Source of the DNA: CG2-30-44-17 sp964344725
GTDB taxonomy: Bacteria; Patescibacteriota; Gracilibacteria; UBA1369; UBA12470
Length of the DNA stretch: 64,000 nucleotides
Assembly: GCA_964344725.1 (NCBI GenBank)
Contig: CAYFOI010000002.1
Span: forward strand, 19,741-83,740
Direction: 5' to 3'
Both the position numbers and the translations under genes were made by a program. This document shows, piece by piece, positions 36,084 to 45,733 of this stretch; positions within the stretch are counted from its first letter, which is position 1, and the number at the start of each line of letters is the position of its first letter. The notes beneath the pieces were generated by a model. The model saw nothing but the letters and a program-made list of their open reading frames with translations. It ran no database searches and was not told the DNA's origin.

Positions 36084-36512
36084 ATGGATACTACAATCGA
36101 AAACCTAATAGACCTTCTAGAAAATGCTATCTATATACCTTCTGACAAGAAGGAGGAGGTTCTGAGCAAGCTTAGCGAACTGTCAGAGGATTCTGAAGTT
36201 CCTTCTGATTTAAAAGGGCTTATCGAAGAGCTTCTTGAATTGGAAGCTAACAAAGCTGCTGAATCTGCTGATGACGCTGAAGACGAGATCAAAGCTGTCG
36301 ACGAAGAGATCAAATCTCTTGAAGATGAACAAGCTGAGAGAATCCAGTCTGATCTTAAAGAAGACACTGAAGCTATGAATAAAGTTTTTGAGGAGTACAG
36401 CCAAGAAGTTAATGAATTCGAGGCAAATTTCGAAAAAGAGATCGAAGGAGAAGTTGCGAAAGGCGAGGAGAATCAAGCAGACGACATTCGCAAGAAGTTA
36501 GGAATTTCCTAA
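36084..36512 (+). CDS. Small acidic coiled-coil protein
   Basis: The 142-residue product is strongly acidic and helical from end to end, with long Glu/Asp/Ala/Lys heptad-like runs (EVLSKLSELSEDSEVP, AVDEEIKSLEDEQAERI). It has no signal peptide or membrane segment. It could be an adaptor or partner of the coiled-coil protein encoded 11 bases upstream. No family is recognised. Confidence 0.6.
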   Translation: MDTTIENLIDLLENAIYIPSDKKEEVLSKLSELSEDSEVPSDLKGLIEELLELEANKAAESADDAEDEIKAVDEEIKSLEDEQAERIQSDLKEDTEAMNKVFEEYSQEVNEFEANFEKEIEGEVAKGEENQADDIRKKLGIS

Positions 36513-36524
36513 TCACTGCAAAAC

Positions 36525-37751
36525 ATGAAAAAGGATACTATTATAAAAGAAAATAAGTACCTCAGATTTTTGGTCTCAGCGTTACTGGTTGAGGTTGTTG
36601 CGATGACTGGGCTTTTATTGATGCCGATACAAGAACCTATTGAGACTGCTATAGCTGAGGAGATCACTTATCCTTATACTCAGACTTTTACTATAAGCGC
36701 ATATTACTCTCCCCTTCCAGATCAGGAGTATTATTATATGGGATCTTATGAGGCTGAGATTACTATGAATGGAAGCGGTGTAAACAGTGCCGATGGCACT
36801 CCTGTTTACCCTGGGATGATTGCTGCTCCTAGTAATTATGAATTTGGCACAAAGATGTATATACCAGGTATTGGTGTGGTGGCTGTTCATGATCGCGGAG
36901 GTGCGATTGTTAATGCTGGTGAGCGTAATCAAAATTATGATCGCCTAGATGTTTGGATGGGCTACGGAGATGAAGGTCTTGAACGTGCTCTTAACTGGGG
37001 TAAGCGTGATGTTGAGGTTACTGTATATGGTATCGACGATACTATCGCAGAAGAAGTTTATCTTGAGGGTTATACTGAAGCTGAAAAGATAGTTAAAAAT
37101 GTTATTCTCGCACCTCAGTTATTTTCTAGTGACTTATGGTACGGAACAGAAAGTGATGATATCGTTAGGCTTCAAGAATATCTGGCAATATTGGGCTATT
37201 ATAACGAAGAAATAACTGGTTATTATGGTGATGATACTTGGGAGGCTGTGTTCGGCTTTCAGGTCGATCAAGGCATCTTGGATAGTGAATGGGATTTAGG
37301 AGCGGGACATTTTGGAGTAAGTACAAGACGATGCATGGATGAGGCTCTTGCTGATGTTGAAATAGAGAAGGAACTTGAGCAAATCGATTTCTTGCGTGAA
37401 GGATTGGCTAAGATTCAAGAGTATACCGATTTATCTGAAGATCCGGTTTATTTCACAAATAGTCTATCTCTTGGAGATAGTGGCGATGATGTTTATGCGC
37501 TTCAAGTTGAATTACAAAACCTTGGCTACTTTTTGATCGAGCCTACGGGCTACTATGGGGAAGTTACCGAGCACGCTGTGTTCAAGCTACAACAAAAATG
37601 GGGGCTTGTTGAAACCATGGATGATGAAGGTGCTGGTGTTGCCGGACCAAAGACTCGAGGCATGATTAATGAAGTCGTTGAAGACAGAATAGATACAAAA
37701 ATCTATGTTGCGGAAGGTCGCGAGACTGATGTTTTCTTGGCAAAAGATTAA
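36525..37751 (+). CDS. Secreted 3D-domain protein with two peptidoglycan-binding domains
   Basis: The 408-residue protein has a signal anchor (about 15-35). Residues 55-170 form a 3D (three-Asp) domain, seen in HDRGGAIVN and YDRLDVWMG, which in other bacteria is tied to peptidoglycan hydrolysis such as lytic transglycosylase activity. Two PG_binding_1 domains follow. The first is DDIVRLQEYLAILGYY with TGYYGDDTWEAV (about 205-250). The second is DDVYALQVELQNLGYF with TGYYGEVTEHAV (about 320-370). It ends the operon started at 34555 and probably remodels or anchors to the cell wall. The ATG at 36525 has no SD. Confidence 0.85.
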   Translation: MKKDTIIKENKYLRFLVSALLVEVVAMTGLLLMPIQEPIETAIAEEITYPYTQTFTISAYYSPLPDQEYYYMGSYEAEITMNGSGVNSADGTPVYPGMIAAPSNYEFGTKMYIPGIGVVAVHDRGGAIVNAGERNQNYDRLDVWMGYGDEGLERALNWGKRDVEVTVYGIDDTIAEEVYLEGYTEAEKIVKNVILAPQLFSSDLWYGTESDDIVRLQEYLAILGYYNEEITGYYGDDTWEAVFGFQVDQGILDSEWDLGAGHFGVSTRRCMDEALADVEIEKELEQIDFLREGLAKIQEYTDLSEDPVYFTNSLSLGDSGDDVYALQVELQNLGYFLIEPTGYYGEVTEHAVFKLQQKWGLVETMDDEGAGVAGPKTRGMINEVVEDRIDTKIYVAEGRETDVFLAKD

Positions 37752-37763
37752 TGTGATTTGATT

Positions 37764-38351
37764 CTATCTTATATCTTCCGGTTCTATCCCCGCCTTTTCG
37801 CAAATCTCCTTTTCCAATGCGAGGATTTTTGGGACTGCAAGATCAGAGATGCGTTTTTGTTCTGGTGTTATTGCGTTGCGCTTTTTGCCTTTTTCGAGAC
37901 GCTGCTGTAACGGGACTATTTCGTCTCCTTCAACCCGTTTGTCTGCGTAGTACAGGATCTTTTCTTCCCATGTTTTAAGTTCTCCATCTATTATATTTGC
38001 AAATCTATGGCTTTTTACTAGGTTTGCGAGCTCCCTTTCTCCCCTCTCAGATAAAATCTCATAAACAGCTTGCTCGTGTGGCTTACCTAAGTATTGTTTG
38101 CGTATTTCTTCCCATTTTTTCTTTGATTCCTTAGAGTGTTCGTCCGGCATGTTGCTCGGATTCCACACCGTAAAATCGCATATGCGAACTAGGTCGTGTA
38201 AGAGTGCCGCATTTTCTAAAAGCTCTAAATTGACTCCTGGCATGCGCTCTCCGAGAAATTTACATATTTTGGCAACTTGCTCACAATGTCTTCTAATATG
38301 TTTTGGTACGTGAAATTCTTCGATTAGTTCTTGGGCTTCTTCGTAGTTCAT
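37764..38351 (-). CDS. HD-domain hydrolase paired with TsaE
   Basis: The protein is 195 residues from the ATG at 38351, whose ATGA overlaps the tsaE stop. An upstream extension in frame would run back into tsaE and is rejected. HD residues are visible: H in RRHCEQVAK, the HD pair in AALLHDLVRI and a later H in KSHRFANI, followed by LYYADKRVEGDEI, which resembles HD-domain hydrolases of the YqeK/Ap4A or nucleotidase kind. The substrate is uncertain. The tight overlap with tsaE suggests a shared transcript. Confidence 0.8.
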   Translation of the reverse strand: MNYEEAQELIEEFHVPKHIRRHCEQVAKICKFLGERMPGVNLELLENAALLHDLVRICDFTVWNPSNMPDEHSKESKKKWEEIRKQYLGKPHEQAVYEILSERGERELANLVKSHRFANIIDGELKTWEEKILYYADKRVEGDEIVPLQQRLEKGKKRNAITPEQKRISDLAVPKILALEKEICEKAGIEPEDIR

Positions 38352-38758
38352 GATTTCTCGGTTATGTTGAAAGTGCGCTCGTTCCCTTCGCCTTTTATTG
38401 TTATATGGAGATGTGGCTTTGGAAATAGATTCATAGCTATTTCTGGCCATTCAACTATAACAAGACCACCTTTGCTAACAAATGCATCTATTTGCTCTAT
38501 TATCAGGTGATCCGGTTCGTCTAGCCTGTACAAGTCGACGTGAAGAAAATCATCATATTCTCGCATCAATGTATATGTTGGACTTTTTATCAACTTTTCT
38601 TCGAGTCCGAGATGTCCTGCAAGTCCTTTTGTGAATGTCGTTTTTCCGCTACCTAGTTCTCCAGATAACAGGATCAGGTTATGGTGTGCGAATTTTTCTC
38701 GCAACGTGTGTGCGAGGCTTTTGGTTTCTTCCGAGCTGTTAGAGTTGAAAATCTTCAT
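38348..38758 (-). CDS. tsaE: tRNA threonylcarbamoyladenosine biosynthesis ATPase
   Basis: TsaE hydrolyses ATP to help the TsaBD complex place t6A at position 37 of ANN-decoding tRNAs. The 136-residue size is typical. The Walker A is GELGSGKTTF (about 37-46). SPTYTLMREY and the VDLYRLD strand (Walker B region) follow, and VIVEWPE is the family's late signature. Its stop overlaps the start of an HD-domain protein. Confidence 0.95.
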   Translation of the reverse strand: MKIFNSNSSEETKSLAHTLREKFAHHNLILLSGELGSGKTTFTKGLAGHLGLEEKLIKSPTYTLMREYDDFLHVDLYRLDEPDHLIIEQIDAFVSKGGLVIVEWPEIAMNLFPKPHLHITIKGEGNERTFNITEKS

Positions 38759-38790
38759 ATTTCTATGGGCTTAGCCTACCTTAAGCTGGA

Positions 38791-38819
38791 TTGATTTTGT
38801 AGCTTTTTTCTGGTATAAT
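38791..38819 (+). promoter_or_regulatory. Extended -10 promoter of the M23-SLH gene
   Basis: TTGATT (38791-38796), 17 bases ending TGG, TATAAT (38814-38819). The leader to the ATG at 38846 is about 20 bases, A-rich and without SD. Confidence 0.75.
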
Positions 38820-38845
38820 TTAAAGATTTCTAAAACTAAATACAA

Positions 38846-41041
38846 ATGGCTCATAAAAAGCAAAATCACCTCTTGCATTGGCTTCTGATTATGGGGTTTA
38901 TGCTTACTTCTGTTCTGACTGTTCAATATGCCGACTACATGAAGGCTAGTGTTACTGATACACCTGAGCATGCGGCTTTTGACGGCACTGTATCGCCGAT
39001 TCAATATGTTCCTAACTGGGTGTATTTATCTGATCAAAGCATAAGTTATTCTGAGTGCGACGATCTTATTGAGATCCCTGAATACGACACGGATATATTG
39101 ACCGCCTCTTATGATGGATATTCTTGGGGTTCAGATACTTATAATGAGATCGTAAATGCTCAAATTACGTATTCTGTGGTTTATGCTGGTAATTATGAAT
39201 ATGATCATATTGAAGGAGCTGGAAGCCATCCTGCTGTTGATATCAAAACTTTAGAAGGCACACCTGTTTATGCGATTGCTAATGGTGTTGTTGAAGAATC
39301 TTCTTATAGTTCGAGTGGTTTTGGGAATCATATCGTAATCGGTCATTATGATGTTCCTAGTCCATCAAATGAGGATTACACTGTTGATTTGTTCTCCAGT
39401 TATTCACATTTATCCGATATTCTCGTTTCCGAAGGTGACGTTGTAGAAAAAGGTCAAATGATTGGACGTGTGGGAGATACTGGCACAGCTACGACTAATC
39501 ACCTGCACTTTCAGCTAGATAATGCTGATGCTCCTTGGCATCCTTATTGGCCTTTTACTTATGCTGAATACAGCGCTCTTGGTTATGATTTTTGGGATGC
39601 TGTAAATGCAGGTCTTGGCATAGAAAATCTTGAAGCTTATACAGAAAACCCAATGGGATATGTGAATAAGTATATGGATTATGACGCTGATTACGCAGAA
39701 ATTGCAGAGGAAGAGGATGAGGAAGAGAGTGAAGCTGTTACGACTGAAGACATTATTACTTATACGTACGAATCTACTACTACTACAGAGGATGAATCTG
39801 AAGATGAACCCGTTGAAGAAGCAACTGTCGTTGTTGAATCAGATCCTACTGGAGATACGCGAGATTTCGCTGAGATTGATGTTGATAATGATGGCTATGT
39901 GCTTTTGAATAATAATCTAAGTGTTTATATTTATCTTCTTGATGAAGACGGAGATCGTGTGTCGAATCCTGAATTCGCCGGTAGTATAGACCTAGTACTT
40001 AGTGATGATTCTGTTGGCGATTTGAGTGTGGATCATATCGAAGCTGATGATTTTTCTAATGGATACTATCAATTTGTTTTCTCGCCTGATGTTGAAGGTG
40101 AGACTGAGCTTTCATTTGAATTCGAAGATTACGAGACTAGTACAAGTATATCTGTAATCGATCAGCTCAAGGCTGCTAGTGGGTTTGAAATTGAGCATGA
40201 TGGATCGTTTGTTATTGGTATTCCTGAGACTATTACAATAAAAGCTGTTGATGTTGATGGCAATTTTACGCCTTCTTACAACGTTAATGGTGATGTAGAG
40301 CTAATACTTACTTCTGGGTATGGATATTTTGAGCCTTCCGAACTTTATAAAGGAGATTTTGAATATGGTGTTGCAACTGTCGAATTCACGGCGACTTCTT
40401 CTGATGACGCAATTATCAAAGCTAGAAATGGAGGCATCGTAGGGTTCAGCAGCATGATTAGAGGTGTTTTGTTTGATGATGTTGATGACGATGATGTCTA
40501 CTACACTGCTATTAAGTATTTGAGAGATACTGATGTTATTAGCGGATATCCCGATGGAACGTTTAGAACAGATCAAACTGTTTCTAGAGTTGAAGCTCTT
40601 AAGATGATTTTTGAAGCTCTTGATACTGAGCTTTCTGATGGATCTAAACTGACATTCTCCGACGTAGAAGACAATCAGTGGTACACAGATTATGTTGCTA
40701 CTGCTAAAAGCCTGGAGATCGTTGATGGTTATCCTGATGGCACTTTCCGTCCTGCTGATCCAGTTAACAAGGTTGAGCTTATTAAGATACTGCTTAATGC
40801 AGCTGATATTAGCGTGGACCCTGTTGTAATAGGCGATCCTTATGAAGATGTAGATAATTTGGCTTGGTTTGCCGCTTATGCTAATCATGCAAAAGAAACC
40901 AATTTAACTCCTGTTGATGGAGACACTTTCGATCCTGGTCATGATATGACTCGTGGCGAAGTTGCAGAAACTATTTATCGACTGCTAGCTATGTCGTATA
41001 ATGGGGCAGATGAATATTCCGTTCTTCTTAGTATGGAATAA
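38846..41041 (+). CDS. M23 peptidase with S-layer-homology anchor
   Basis: The 731-residue protein has an N-terminal signal anchor (about 9-27). The peptidase M23 (LytM/gp13) domain lies about 105-225, with the zinc residues in GSHPAVDIKT (H, D) and the NHLHFQLDNA motif. It should cut peptidoglycan cross-bridges. An acidic Glu/Asp/Thr linker (about 285-335) and two Ig-like regions with S-V-D turns lead to three SLH repeats (about 545-725), with GYPDGTFR, GYPDGTFRPAD and a degenerate third GDTFDPGH. SLH domains bind the wall or surface layer. The next SLH gene follows after a long hairpin. Confidence 0.88.
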   Translation: MAHKKQNHLLHWLLIMGFMLTSVLTVQYADYMKASVTDTPEHAAFDGTVSPIQYVPNWVYLSDQSISYSECDDLIEIPEYDTDILTASYDGYSWGSDTYNEIVNAQITYSVVYAGNYEYDHIEGAGSHPAVDIKTLEGTPVYAIANGVVEESSYSSSGFGNHIVIGHYDVPSPSNEDYTVDLFSSYSHLSDILVSEGDVVEKGQMIGRVGDTGTATTNHLHFQLDNADAPWHPYWPFTYAEYSALGYDFWDAVNAGLGIENLEAYTENPMGYVNKYMDYDADYAEIAEEEDEEESEAVTTEDIITYTYESTTTTEDESEDEPVEEATVVVESDPTGDTRDFAEIDVDNDGYVLLNNNLSVYIYLLDEDGDRVSNPEFAGSIDLVLSDDSVGDLSVDHIEADDFSNGYYQFVFSPDVEGETELSFEFEDYETSTSISVIDQLKAASGFEIEHDGSFVIGIPETITIKAVDVDGNFTPSYNVNGDVELILTSGYGYFEPSELYKGDFEYGVATVEFTATSSDDAIIKARNGGIVGFSSMIRGVLFDDVDDDDVYYTAIKYLRDTDVISGYPDGTFRTDQTVSRVEALKMIFEALDTELSDGSKLTFSDVEDNQWYTDYVATAKSLEIVDGYPDGTFRPADPVNKVELIKILLNAADISVDPVVIGDPYEDVDNLAWFAAYANHAKETNLTPVDGDTFDPGHDMTRGEVAETIYRLLAMSYNGADEYSVLLSME

Positions 41042-41207
41042 AGGACTCTCTGAAAAATATAATATCTACTGCAATTTTACTATTTTTGCTGCAACTTACT
41101 TAGAACTCCTTATCGTATCGTGATCTGATACGACTTCGTCGCTCTTCGTAAGTTTCGCTAAAAATGGATAAAATTTCGTGACGATGCTATATTCCTCAGA
41201 GAGTCCT
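41042..41207 (+). repeat. Long imperfect hairpin after the M23-SLH stop codon
   Basis: The arms AGGACTCTCTGA (41042-41053) and TCAGAGAGTCCT (41196-41207) are exactly complementary, and 18 of 20 bases pair when extended inward. Nested helices continue: AATTTTA / TAAAATT (41073/41169), ATTTTT / AAAAAT, AACTTAC / GTAAGTT (41093/41148) and the apical TCGTATC / GATACGA (41113-41133). The whole 166-base region folds on itself. It begins on the base after the stop codon. Confidence 0.8.
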
Positions 41208-41235
41208 CAATTTAGCTCCTTAAAACAAACATAGT

Positions 41236-43476
41236 ATGAAAAACAAAAAGGTCATATTTTTTGTCTTATTAGTTATTCTAATAGCGATTTTTGCTTTTAG
41301 AGCAAGTCCTGTTAGCAGCAGTGCTAGCGCTATTTGTAGTGATACTGATGCTGATGGCATTCTTACTGTTCTCGCTGACGGTTCAGGCGAATGTGAAACA
41401 ATTCAAGATGCTGTTGATAGCTCAGAAGATGGAGGATCTATTCAACTAGGTGATGGTACTTACCAAGAAAACATAGATATTGAAGAAAAATACGTGGTTA
41501 TTACTGGTAACGTTGATGATCCTTCTGCGGTAATTATTGATGCTAATTATGCTGGACGTGCTTTTTATTTTAAAAATGCCGAATCTGGGACTTCTGAACT
41601 GTCAGGGGTGAGTGTTATTAACGGTCGAGGCTCTCAAGGAGCTGGTATTTATGTTTATACTTCTTCTCTCAATATATCTAACTGCATTTTCCATTCTCAA
41701 GATGGCACAAATTCCGGTGGCGCTATAAGTTTTTATAATATTACTGCTGACAGCACTATCGATTCTTCTGAGTTTTATTCTAACAGGTCTATATATGGAG
41801 GTGCCATTGCTGCATCATACCTGGGAGATGTCGGTGATTTAATAATCACGAACAATTTGTTTTACGACAACTCTTCGAGCCAAGGAGGCGGCGCGATTTA
41901 TGCAGGTTTTGAAGCTTATCCAGTGGTTTACAACAATACATTTGCTCAAAACACTGCTGGTGGCCACGGAGGTGCTTTGTATGTATATGGAGACTCCTCT
42001 ACTCTTATCGTGAAAAACAACCTGTTCTACGATAATGAAGCCAATGATACCAATGGAGATTACGACGGCGGTGGTTTTTATATGCATACTGTTCTTCAAG
42101 ATGGTGTTGTAGATTACAATGGTTTTTATATCAACAGTCCTCACGATGCTTACACATATGTAAGTTACAAAGCTCCTAGCCTTTTGGGGGATAATAATCT
42201 ATCCACAAATCCTTATCTAACTGATGTAGATAATGATGATTTCACATTGTCATCTTCGAGCCCTTTGATTGATGCTGGCGAAGATTTGAGTAGCGTTGGA
42301 ATCAATTATGATATTGAAGGCATTACTAGACCTCAAGATTCTGGTTATGACATTGGGGCTTACGAATATGTTGCTGAGGAAGCCGATAGCGGGGATGATG
42401 ATACCACCGATGATGATGGATCAGAGGACGATGCAACTGACGATGATTCTAGCGACGATACCGATGATAGCTCTACCGACGATGATTCCACAGATGACTC
42501 TAGCAACGACACTGATGCAACCGATGATTCTAGTGATGATTCTGATGCATCAACCGACGACACAGATGATGGCGAAACCGACGAAGTTTCTTGCGGAGAT
42601 TTTCCTGATGTTGATTCTGCCGACTTCACAGAGGAACAATGTAGTGCCATTGCATGGAATCAAGATAACAGTATTTTCACAGGTAGTGACGAGACTGGCG
42701 AGCTAGCCCCTGCCGAAGCTATCAATAGAGCTGAAACAACCAAAGTTCTCATCGAAGCTTTCTTGATTGAAACTGACGACAGCGAATCAACTTATGATGA
42801 TGTTGCTGACGGAGAGTGGTATACGCCTTATATAATGGCTGCAACCCGCGAAGGAATTGTTGCCGGCTATTCAGATGGCAATTTTTATCCCGCACAAACA
42901 GTCAATAAAGTTGAAATGCTTAAGATAGTTCTTGAAACAGCTGGTGTTGATCTGACTGAGGTCGATACTGATCGCGAACTGTTCTCTGACATAGCTGTCG
43001 ATGAATCCACTGATTGGTTCAGAGTTTATGCTTATTATGCTTATGACAATGGGCTTCTTGATGTAACAGAGGGCGGTGAATTTGGGCCTGCAGATGAGAT
43101 TTTGAGAGAGGATGTTATATTGGTGCTTTATAGGCTTAATGAAGCTGGGCTTTGGGGTGTAGATACAAGTTCTGTTTATATTAATTATGTTTTCTATGAT
43201 GGTGACGTTGCAGATGTTGAGTCTGATGAGTATGTTGAAATAATGAATGGTACTGATGAGGCTGTCGACCTTACTGGCTACTATATTATGGGGTCGAGTG
43301 GAGATGAGGTTTTTACTTTTTCTGAATACGAATTAGCTGCAGGTGAAAGTGCGATGGTCTATACTAATCAAGGAGAATTGAGTTTCGAGTCTGGCAGTGC
43401 TATATGGAATAACGATGGCGAAACTGTTTATTTATACGATGCCGACGGGACTTTGGTAGACAGTTATAGTTACTAA
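41236..43476 (+). CDS. Beta-helix, SLH and lamin-tail surface protein
   Basis: The 746-residue protein has an N-terminal signal peptide or anchor (about 5-25). A beta-helix of right-handed type fills about 50-360, with right-handed turns such as GGAISFYNITADS, GGAIYAGF and GGALYVYGD and the closing SPLIDAGEDLS typical of this class. A run of Asp, Ser and Thr (about 382-452) forms a stiff acidic linker. Three SLH repeats follow (about 453-640), then a lamin-tail domain (about 655-746) with YVEIMNGTDEAVDLTGYYI. It probably stays on the cell surface, bound by SLH, next to the M23-SLH protein. Confidence 0.85.
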   Translation: MKNKKVIFFVLLVILIAIFAFRASPVSSSASAICSDTDADGILTVLADGSGECETIQDAVDSSEDGGSIQLGDGTYQENIDIEEKYVVITGNVDDPSAVIIDANYAGRAFYFKNAESGTSELSGVSVINGRGSQGAGIYVYTSSLNISNCIFHSQDGTNSGGAISFYNITADSTIDSSEFYSNRSIYGGAIAASYLGDVGDLIITNNLFYDNSSSQGGGAIYAGFEAYPVVYNNTFAQNTAGGHGGALYVYGDSSTLIVKNNLFYDNEANDTNGDYDGGGFYMHTVLQDGVVDYNGFYINSPHDAYTYVSYKAPSLLGDNNLSTNPYLTDVDNDDFTLSSSSPLIDAGEDLSSVGINYDIEGITRPQDSGYDIGAYEYVAEEADSGDDDTTDDDGSEDDATDDDSSDDTDDSSTDDDSTDDSSNDTDATDDSSDDSDASTDDTDDGETDEVSCGDFPDVDSADFTEEQCSAIAWNQDNSIFTGSDETGELAPAEAINRAETTKVLIEAFLIETDDSESTYDDVADGEWYTPYIMAATREGIVAGYSDGNFYPAQTVNKVEMLKIVLETAGVDLTEVDTDRELFSDIAVDESTDWFRVYAYYAYDNGLLDVTEGGEFGPADEILREDVILVLYRLNEAGLWGVDTSSVYINYVFYDGDVADVESDEYVEIMNGTDEAVDLTGYYIMGSSGDEVFTFSEYELAAGESAMVYTNQGELSFESGSAIWNNDGETVYLYDADGTLVDSYSY

Positions 43477-43543
43477 TAATTTGCGTCTTATTGCTTTGCC
43501 GTAAGCAAGCTTATTTCTGAACTTAGAGTAAAAAAATCGAAGT

Positions 43544-45733
43544 ATGATTTCAGACAATTACATTTGGATCCTAATAAGTTTTGTGGTCCTTAATCTCATT
43601 GTATTAGCGACCGCGACTATAGCATCCATATCTCTTTTGGGGTTTAAGCTTGAGAATTGGACAAAATTAGTTTTGTATGTTTTTTCATTATCGACTCTTC
43701 AGGTCTTTTTGTCTCAAATTTTGCTTGGGATATTTGGCGTTCTTAATTATCAAAGCGTCTGGGTCATTAATTTAATTGTGTTTGGAGTAGTAGCTGCGTT
43801 GCTTGGGAGAAAGGTTGTTAAAAAAACAACATTCCCTCCTCCACCAAAGCTAGATACGTTTACCTTTTTAGCGATATTTACGCCTTTTTTGGGAGTTTTT
43901 ATTCTTAGGTATTTTAATGCCCTATTCCAGATACCTATTGAGTACGATAATGTATCTTATCACCTACCTTTTGTAGTTGAATGGCTCAAAACAGGGAATT
44001 TGATGGATATTTACTACAGTGCTTTTGCTGGTCCACTTGGATATTACCCTAGCAACTTTGAGCTTTTTGATTTGTGGGTGTTTTTGCCGTTTGGCAGAGA
44101 CTATTTTGTTAATCTGCTTAATTTCCCTATATTTCCGCTCCTCATATTAGCTATTTACGCTACGTGTATTAATTTCAAAATCAAACCGAAAATTGCGCTT
44201 TTGTGTGCTGCGATTTTTATCTATATGCCTCAGACCTTTCGCCAAATGGGCGTACCTTTGGTTGATCTGTTTTTTACATTAACTTTTGTTACGAGCATAT
44301 ATTTCTTACAAGAGTTTTGGAAATCTAGTAAGCTGAGTGATGCTGCTCTCTTTGGGATTTCTACAGGCTTGTTTGTTGGCACGAAATATCTAGGTGCTCC
44401 TTATGTATTGCCTCTGTTTTTTGCTCTTGCCATCATTGCACTTGTTAAATTTTGGAAAGATAAAAAGCACCTCTGCAAGGTCTTTGCGTACTCTGGTATA
44501 GGTTCAATAATTGGTGGTGGTTTCTGGTATATCAGGAACTGGATTGAGGTTGGCAACCCTATTTTTCCTGTTGAAGTTGAGGCTTTTGGTATCAAAATTT
44601 TTGGAGGATATTACGGTATTACTGAGCGTGTTCTCAGTTATTCTCTTTTGGCGAATGTGAATTCCTGGGAGACTTTCAAAGAAGAGTTCTTTGATGGATT
44701 TTGGCTTATGACTGGAGGGTCAACTATTTTGTTTATAGGTGCTTTCTTGGCTACTATCGCATTTTTGATTTTTTCTTTATTCAAAATTTTTACGACCAAG
44801 TCTTACAAAGTTCATTTGTTTAACACGTTGTTTTCGGTCGCTCTTATAGGGCTTGCTGTGTTTTATTTTTACTTCTACTGGAAGGCGCCGTATACACACG
44901 TAAATTTAATCCCGAATGTGCGGTATGCGATGATGTTTCTTATCATAGGATGTTTTGCGAGTGGATTTATTGTTTCTAAGATCAAGCCTCTTCGGGATGT
45001 GTTTTATTTCTCTACTTTTTTGGTGATTGCTTACAACTTCATCGCGCTTGTTATCTATCCAGATCCGGAAGTAATTTTGAATGATAGGCTTATGCTTGAT
45101 TATGCTCTTGTTTATGAATACTGGAAATATTTTGCCGTGTACTTGCTGTTACTGACGGCACTAATTTGTTTTACCTACTGCATACCTCTCATAGCTAACG
45201 CTAAGAAGAAATACATAGCTGCTGCTTTGCTTTGCGTAGTTACTGTTTCGTGCATATCCCCTATCTTCATCAAGAAAACTTTGGCATATCGCGAGGATCT
45301 CAGATATAGGTTTGAAGAAGCTTGGTATTACGATGTTCCGACTAGTATAAAAATCATCTACGACATCGTTCAAGCTTCAGAATGGTTTAATGATAATGCG
45401 ATAGATGCAAATATCGCTTTTACTGGGTTTAATTTTCACTATCATCTGTATGGTAGAGAGCTTCAAAGAGAGGTAGATTACATCAATATTAATGAATGTT
45501 TGGGATGTCGATATGGCGATTATAAGGACAGCACTGAGTCGATTCGGAGGGATCCTGATTTTGATAACTGGATGAGCAATCTAGCGGCAAAGGAGAAAAA
45601 CTATATAATGATTACGCCTTATGGAACTGAAGGAGTATACAGTTGGGAGTTTGAGTGGGCACAGGAACATCCAGAGAACTTCGAGCAAGTATTTGAACAA
45701 AACGACGTGTATATATATAAAATCACCTATTAA
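43544..45733 (+). CDS. Multi-pass membrane glycosyltransferase (GT39/PMT-like)
   Basis: The 729-residue protein has about 12 hydrophobic segments and a large soluble C-terminal region. In the first outside loop YDNVSYHLPFVVEWLKTG resembles the acidic/DxxxYH motif of ArnT/PMT-type GT-C enzymes, which transfer sugars from polyprenyl carriers to exported acceptors. The acceptor is unknown, but the adjacent SLH proteins and GT2 gene suggest surface-protein or polymer glycosylation. Its stop and the next start share one base (TAATG), so translation is coupled with the GtrA-GT2 gene. Confidence 0.72.
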   Translation: MISDNYIWILISFVVLNLIVLATATIASISLLGFKLENWTKLVLYVFSLSTLQVFLSQILLGIFGVLNYQSVWVINLIVFGVVAALLGRKVVKKTTFPPPPKLDTFTFLAIFTPFLGVFILRYFNALFQIPIEYDNVSYHLPFVVEWLKTGNLMDIYYSAFAGPLGYYPSNFELFDLWVFLPFGRDYFVNLLNFPIFPLLILAIYATCINFKIKPKIALLCAAIFIYMPQTFRQMGVPLVDLFFTLTFVTSIYFLQEFWKSSKLSDAALFGISTGLFVGTKYLGAPYVLPLFFALAIIALVKFWKDKKHLCKVFAYSGIGSIIGGGFWYIRNWIEVGNPIFPVEVEAFGIKIFGGYYGITERVLSYSLLANVNSWETFKEEFFDGFWLMTGGSTILFIGAFLATIAFLIFSLFKIFTTKSYKVHLFNTLFSVALIGLAVFYFYFYWKAPYTHVNLIPNVRYAMMFLIIGCFASGFIVSKIKPLRDVFYFSTFLVIAYNFIALVIYPDPEVILNDRLMLDYALVYEYWKYFAVYLLLLTALICFTYCIPLIANAKKKYIAAALLCVVTVSCISPIFIKKTLAYREDLRYRFEEAWYYDVPTSIKIIYDIVQASEWFNDNAIDANIAFTGFNFHYHLYGRELQREVDYININECLGCRYGDYKDSTESIRRDPDFDNWMSNLAAKEKNYIMITPYGTEGVYSWEFEWAQEHPENFEQVFEQNDVYIYKITY

